A program made the translations under genes and the position numbers. This document shows positions 6,460-8,111 of a DNA stretch of 8,111 bases, in pieces. Below the pieces are notes generated by a model that had not been told where the DNA came from, did no database searches, and saw only the letters and a list, made by a program, of their open reading frames with translations. The stretch's first letter is position 1; each line of letters begins with the position of its first letter. Location: the NCBI GenBank assembly GCA_018222695.1, contig JAAEZV010000057.1:478-8588 (forward strand). Direction: 5' to 3'. The stretch is from Gammaproteobacteria bacterium. GTDB taxonomy: Bacteria; Pseudomonadota; Gammaproteobacteria; Pseudomonadales; Halieaceae.

Positions 6460-7401
6460 TCACCACATCGCGACAGGGTTAATAATCATCTGCACCGCCC
6501 CCTTAAGGCGCGCCTGCCCGAGGACGAACATAAACTCGGCGACCCCTTCGCTGGCTAACCGCCCGGTATTCATCGTCTCCAGAATATAAATACCGTTCTC
6601 TTTGAGAAGAATCGCATGATCGTAAAACACCTTGTCGCCGGGCTTGGGCGGCACCGCCCCCAGACCCCACGTGTCGGCCCCGACCGCCAGCGGTTTGAAC
6701 GAGGCAAGAAATCGCGCTGCATCGTTATCAATGCCGGGAATCGTCGCGCCCCAAGTAGCCGGGTCAGTCGCCAACATCGCATCGGTCCAGCCTGTATGGA
6801 AGAGCACGACATCACCTTCACCGATCGTAATGTTCTGCGCTTTCATAGCCGCCGCCACCTCGTCACGGGAAAACGGCTGACCCGCACCAAGGTGCTCAAC
6901 GCCGAAGTGCTTGGCCATGTCGATGAGAACACCTCGAGCCACCATTGGCGGGATCTGGCTGATATCTAGCTTAGTCAGGCCCGTGGTCTTAGAGAATTCT
7001 TTCCCCCGGTTGCAGTTATAAAACTCCCCCGCTTCGCCAAGGTGGCCCAGGCCATCCAATTGCGGGCCGGTGCCAAGCCACATCTGCACCAGGTCATCAT
7101 TTGCCGATGCCTCCCAACCAAAAGCATTCGCTGATTCACTGTAGGGGTGCTCCGGTTGCAGAACCTGAAGTTGAGTGAATCTGGGCGGGTAGGCAGGCAT
7201 GCCGGGCGTGATCACGATACCCAAAGGATGACTTGCCCCCTGCTTTACCAGTTGGGCAGCAGCCACGGTTCGCTCCGCCGTGATGCGGTTGGCCGCACCG
7301 ATTTGGTCATCCGCGCCCCACTCTGAGGGCAAACAATCACTCGCCGCCGCCCCCGAGGCACAACAAGTCGCCATCACCGCAGCCGATACCGTCTTCCACA
7401 T
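6460..7401 (-). CDS. Exported cyclase-family (kynurenine formamidase-like) protein
   Basis: This 313-residue protein belongs to the putative cyclase family (PF04199), which includes kynurenine formamidase and isatin hydrolase, metal-dependent amidohydrolase-like enzymes. A signal peptide is visible: Met-Trp-Lys, a hydrophobic stretch to residue 20, and a cut near 'GAAAS' (17-21), so it is probably periplasmic. Core features are 'LDGLGHLG' (115-122; Asp116, His120), 'GDVVLFHTGW' (196-205), 'GADTWGLGAVP' (241-251), His262 in 'YDHAILL' and Glu275 in 'YILETMNTG'. The usual HxGTHxD motif is replaced by 'GTGPQLD', so two expected His ligands are absent. ATG 7401 is chosen because AAGGAG at 7413-7408 (minus strand) lies six bases upstream; an in-frame ATG 7416 precedes this site. 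The substrate is unknown. Confidence 0.85.
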   Translation of the reverse strand: MWKTVSAAVMATCCASGAAASDCLPSEWGADDQIGAANRITAERTVAAAQLVKQGASHPLGIVITPGMPAYPPRFTQLQVLQPEHPYSESANAFGWEASANDDLVQMWLGTGPQLDGLGHLGEAGEFYNCNRGKEFSKTTGLTKLDISQIPPMVARGVLIDMAKHFGVEHLGAGQPFSRDEVAAAMKAQNITIGEGDVVLFHTGWTDAMLATDPATWGATIPGIDNDAARFLASFKPLAVGADTWGLGAVPPKPGDKVFYDHAILLKENGIYILETMNTGRLASEGVAEFMFVLGQARLKGAVQMIINPVAMW

Positions 7402-7469
7402 ATTGAGCTCCTTCATGCCCTGGTTGCGAAGCTCAAGTTGCCCGCTCGTATCGAATAAAGCAAGCCAAT

Positions 7470-7500
7470 AAAAAGGGGCTGACCTTGAGGGTCAGCCCCT
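7470..7500 (-). terminator. Intrinsic terminator of the Trp-rich protein gene
   Basis: A perfect 11-bp stem, AGGGGCTGACC (7474-7484) with GGTCAGCCCCT (7490-7500), has a five-base loop. Read on the minus strand it is followed directly by a T run (TTTTTATT). It lies 47 bases beyond the stop at 7547, and before the cyclase-family gene, which must therefore have its own promoter in about 70 bases between 7402 and 7470. No convincing promoter boxes stand out there. Confidence 0.9.
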
Positions 7501-7546
7501 ACCGAGAAAATTTCCAAGCCAAAGATTAGCTTGGATACCGGAACCG

Positions 7547-8111
7547 TTAATCTGCGTTATTAAAGATCATACGGCCTGCAAAGCTGCGATTACGCTCACA
7601 ACTGGACAATGCCTGGGACTCTTCTTGCACCTCAGGATGCTCCTCGAGGAAAGCAAGCCATGTGTCAGCGGTCTTGCCTCGAAGCTCGAAGGTGTACCAG
7701 TGGTTCATTGCCACGTAGTCATAAGGCCAGTCCGGCTCAAAGCCCAAATAAGGCGTGAACACGTGGGTGCCCCACCCTTCAAACCCTGCGGCTTTCATCA
7801 GCTCGCCGTGGCGAGCCTGGGTTTCCATGACCTGCTCCAGTGTGGCGCCCTCATTGAGTGTGCAGTCTGCCCACTGATGCGGCTGCCAGCTGTCGCGCTC
7901 ATCCCAGGGAATGCGACTGTGAGCCGTGGCAGTGTTAAACATGGCAATGCTACCCACACAGGTCCCTGCGGGCTCCATCGCCTCGTCCTGCTCAGCCATC
8001 CAGGCCCAGTAGTCGTTAGTGTAGCTACCCCACTCGTTGTACATGGACTGGCCATCTGGCCACTGGCCCCAGAGTATGTAGTCGTAAGGGTTAGTGACAC
8101 CCGCATGCATC
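7547..8111 (-). CDS. Unrecognised Trp-rich protein, C-terminal part
   Basis: An open frame enters from the right edge and ends at the TAA at 7549-7547; at least 187 residues are visible, and an in-frame ATG at 8110 need not be the start. I cannot assign a function. The sequence is rich in aromatic residues (12 Trp in 187). It seems to contain two related modules: 'PYDY' at 8-11 followed 43 residues later by Cys51, and 'PYDY' at 129-132 followed 42 residues later by Cys171, each with a Trp/aromatic pattern between. The second module starts around 'CTLNEGATLEQV' (83-94). The alternating strand-helix look suggests a tandem ferredoxin-like (dimeric alpha/beta barrel, NIPSNAP/EthD-like) arrangement, but this is inference. 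No membrane segment is visible. A strong terminator follows. Confidence 0.7.
   Translation of the reverse strand, partial: MHAGVTNPYDYILWGQWPDGQSMYNEWGSYTNDYWAWMAEQDEAMEPAGTCVGSIAMFNTATAHSRIPWDERDSWQPHQWADCTLNEGATLEQVMETQARHGELMKAAGFEGWGTHVFTPYLGFEPDWPYDYVAMNHWYTFELRGKTADTWLAFLEEHPEVQEESQALSSCERNRSFAGRMIFNNAD

Noticed and set aside
6134..6589. 151-codon open frame on the plus strand
   Set aside because: Lies antisense to the VOC gene start, the gap and the cyclase-family gene end, both of which have clear family motifs; its own translation looks like nothing known.
7350..7401. Possible lipobox at the paired cysteines in the cyclase-family signal peptide
   Set aside because: Residues before the Cys pair are Met-Ala-Thr, a poor match to a lipobox, while a normal Ala-x-Ala cut site follows a few residues later.
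1..8111. Mobile elements, CRISPR arrays, tRNA or rRNA genes, defence genes
   Set aside because: Looked for and not seen: no repeat-spacer pattern, no terminal inverted repeats, no transposase or integrase motifs, and every larger frame fits a chromosomal housekeeping or accessory metabolic gene.

Overview
The window reads as an ordinary chromosomal stretch of a gammaproteobacterium. The strongest pointers are the tusDCB-tusE sulfur-relay set next to a YccA-type membrane protein, a 366-residue TrmA of the E. coli type, and dense gene packing with short overlaps. A marine lineage of the Halieaceae/Cellvibrionales kind is my best guess, from the dimeric dUTPase, the secreted cyclase-family protein and the Trp-rich last protein. 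That placement is inference. I see no transposase, integrase, tRNA, rRNA, CRISPR array or phage gene.

Left half, plus strand (1-4244): the window opens in the last 66 codons of a SIMPL/DUF541 protein. A putative sigma70 promoter (207-235) follows, then the seven-helix Bax-inhibitor-1 family gene yccA and a clear intrinsic terminator (973-998). Only 12 bases later begins a tightly packed run: tusD, tusC, tusB, tusE, trmA, phhB and a DUF1993 gene. TusDCB and TusE form the sulfur relay for 2-thiolation of U34 in tRNA, and TrmA makes m5U54 in the T-loop. The first five genes of this run therefore serve two tRNA uridine modifications. PhhB (pterin-4a-carbinolamine dehydratase) starts in a 4-base overlap with trmA, and the DUF1993 gene follows 17 bases on.

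Right half, minus strand (4292-8111): this side is convergent with the first. In transcription order from the right edge there is an unrecognised Trp-rich protein running off the window, with an intrinsic terminator (7470-7500). Next come an exported cyclase-family (kynurenine formamidase-like) protein, a small VOC/glyoxalase-fold protein, and a dimeric all-alpha dUTPase whose stop overlaps the start of an alpha/beta hydrolase by four bases.

No wholly new system is evident. The points most worth a second look are the terminator pressed against tusD, the altered metal motif in the cyclase-family protein, the apparent internal duplication in the Trp-rich protein, and the coupled dUTPase-hydrolase pair. 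No gene-free stretch exceeds about 150 bases.
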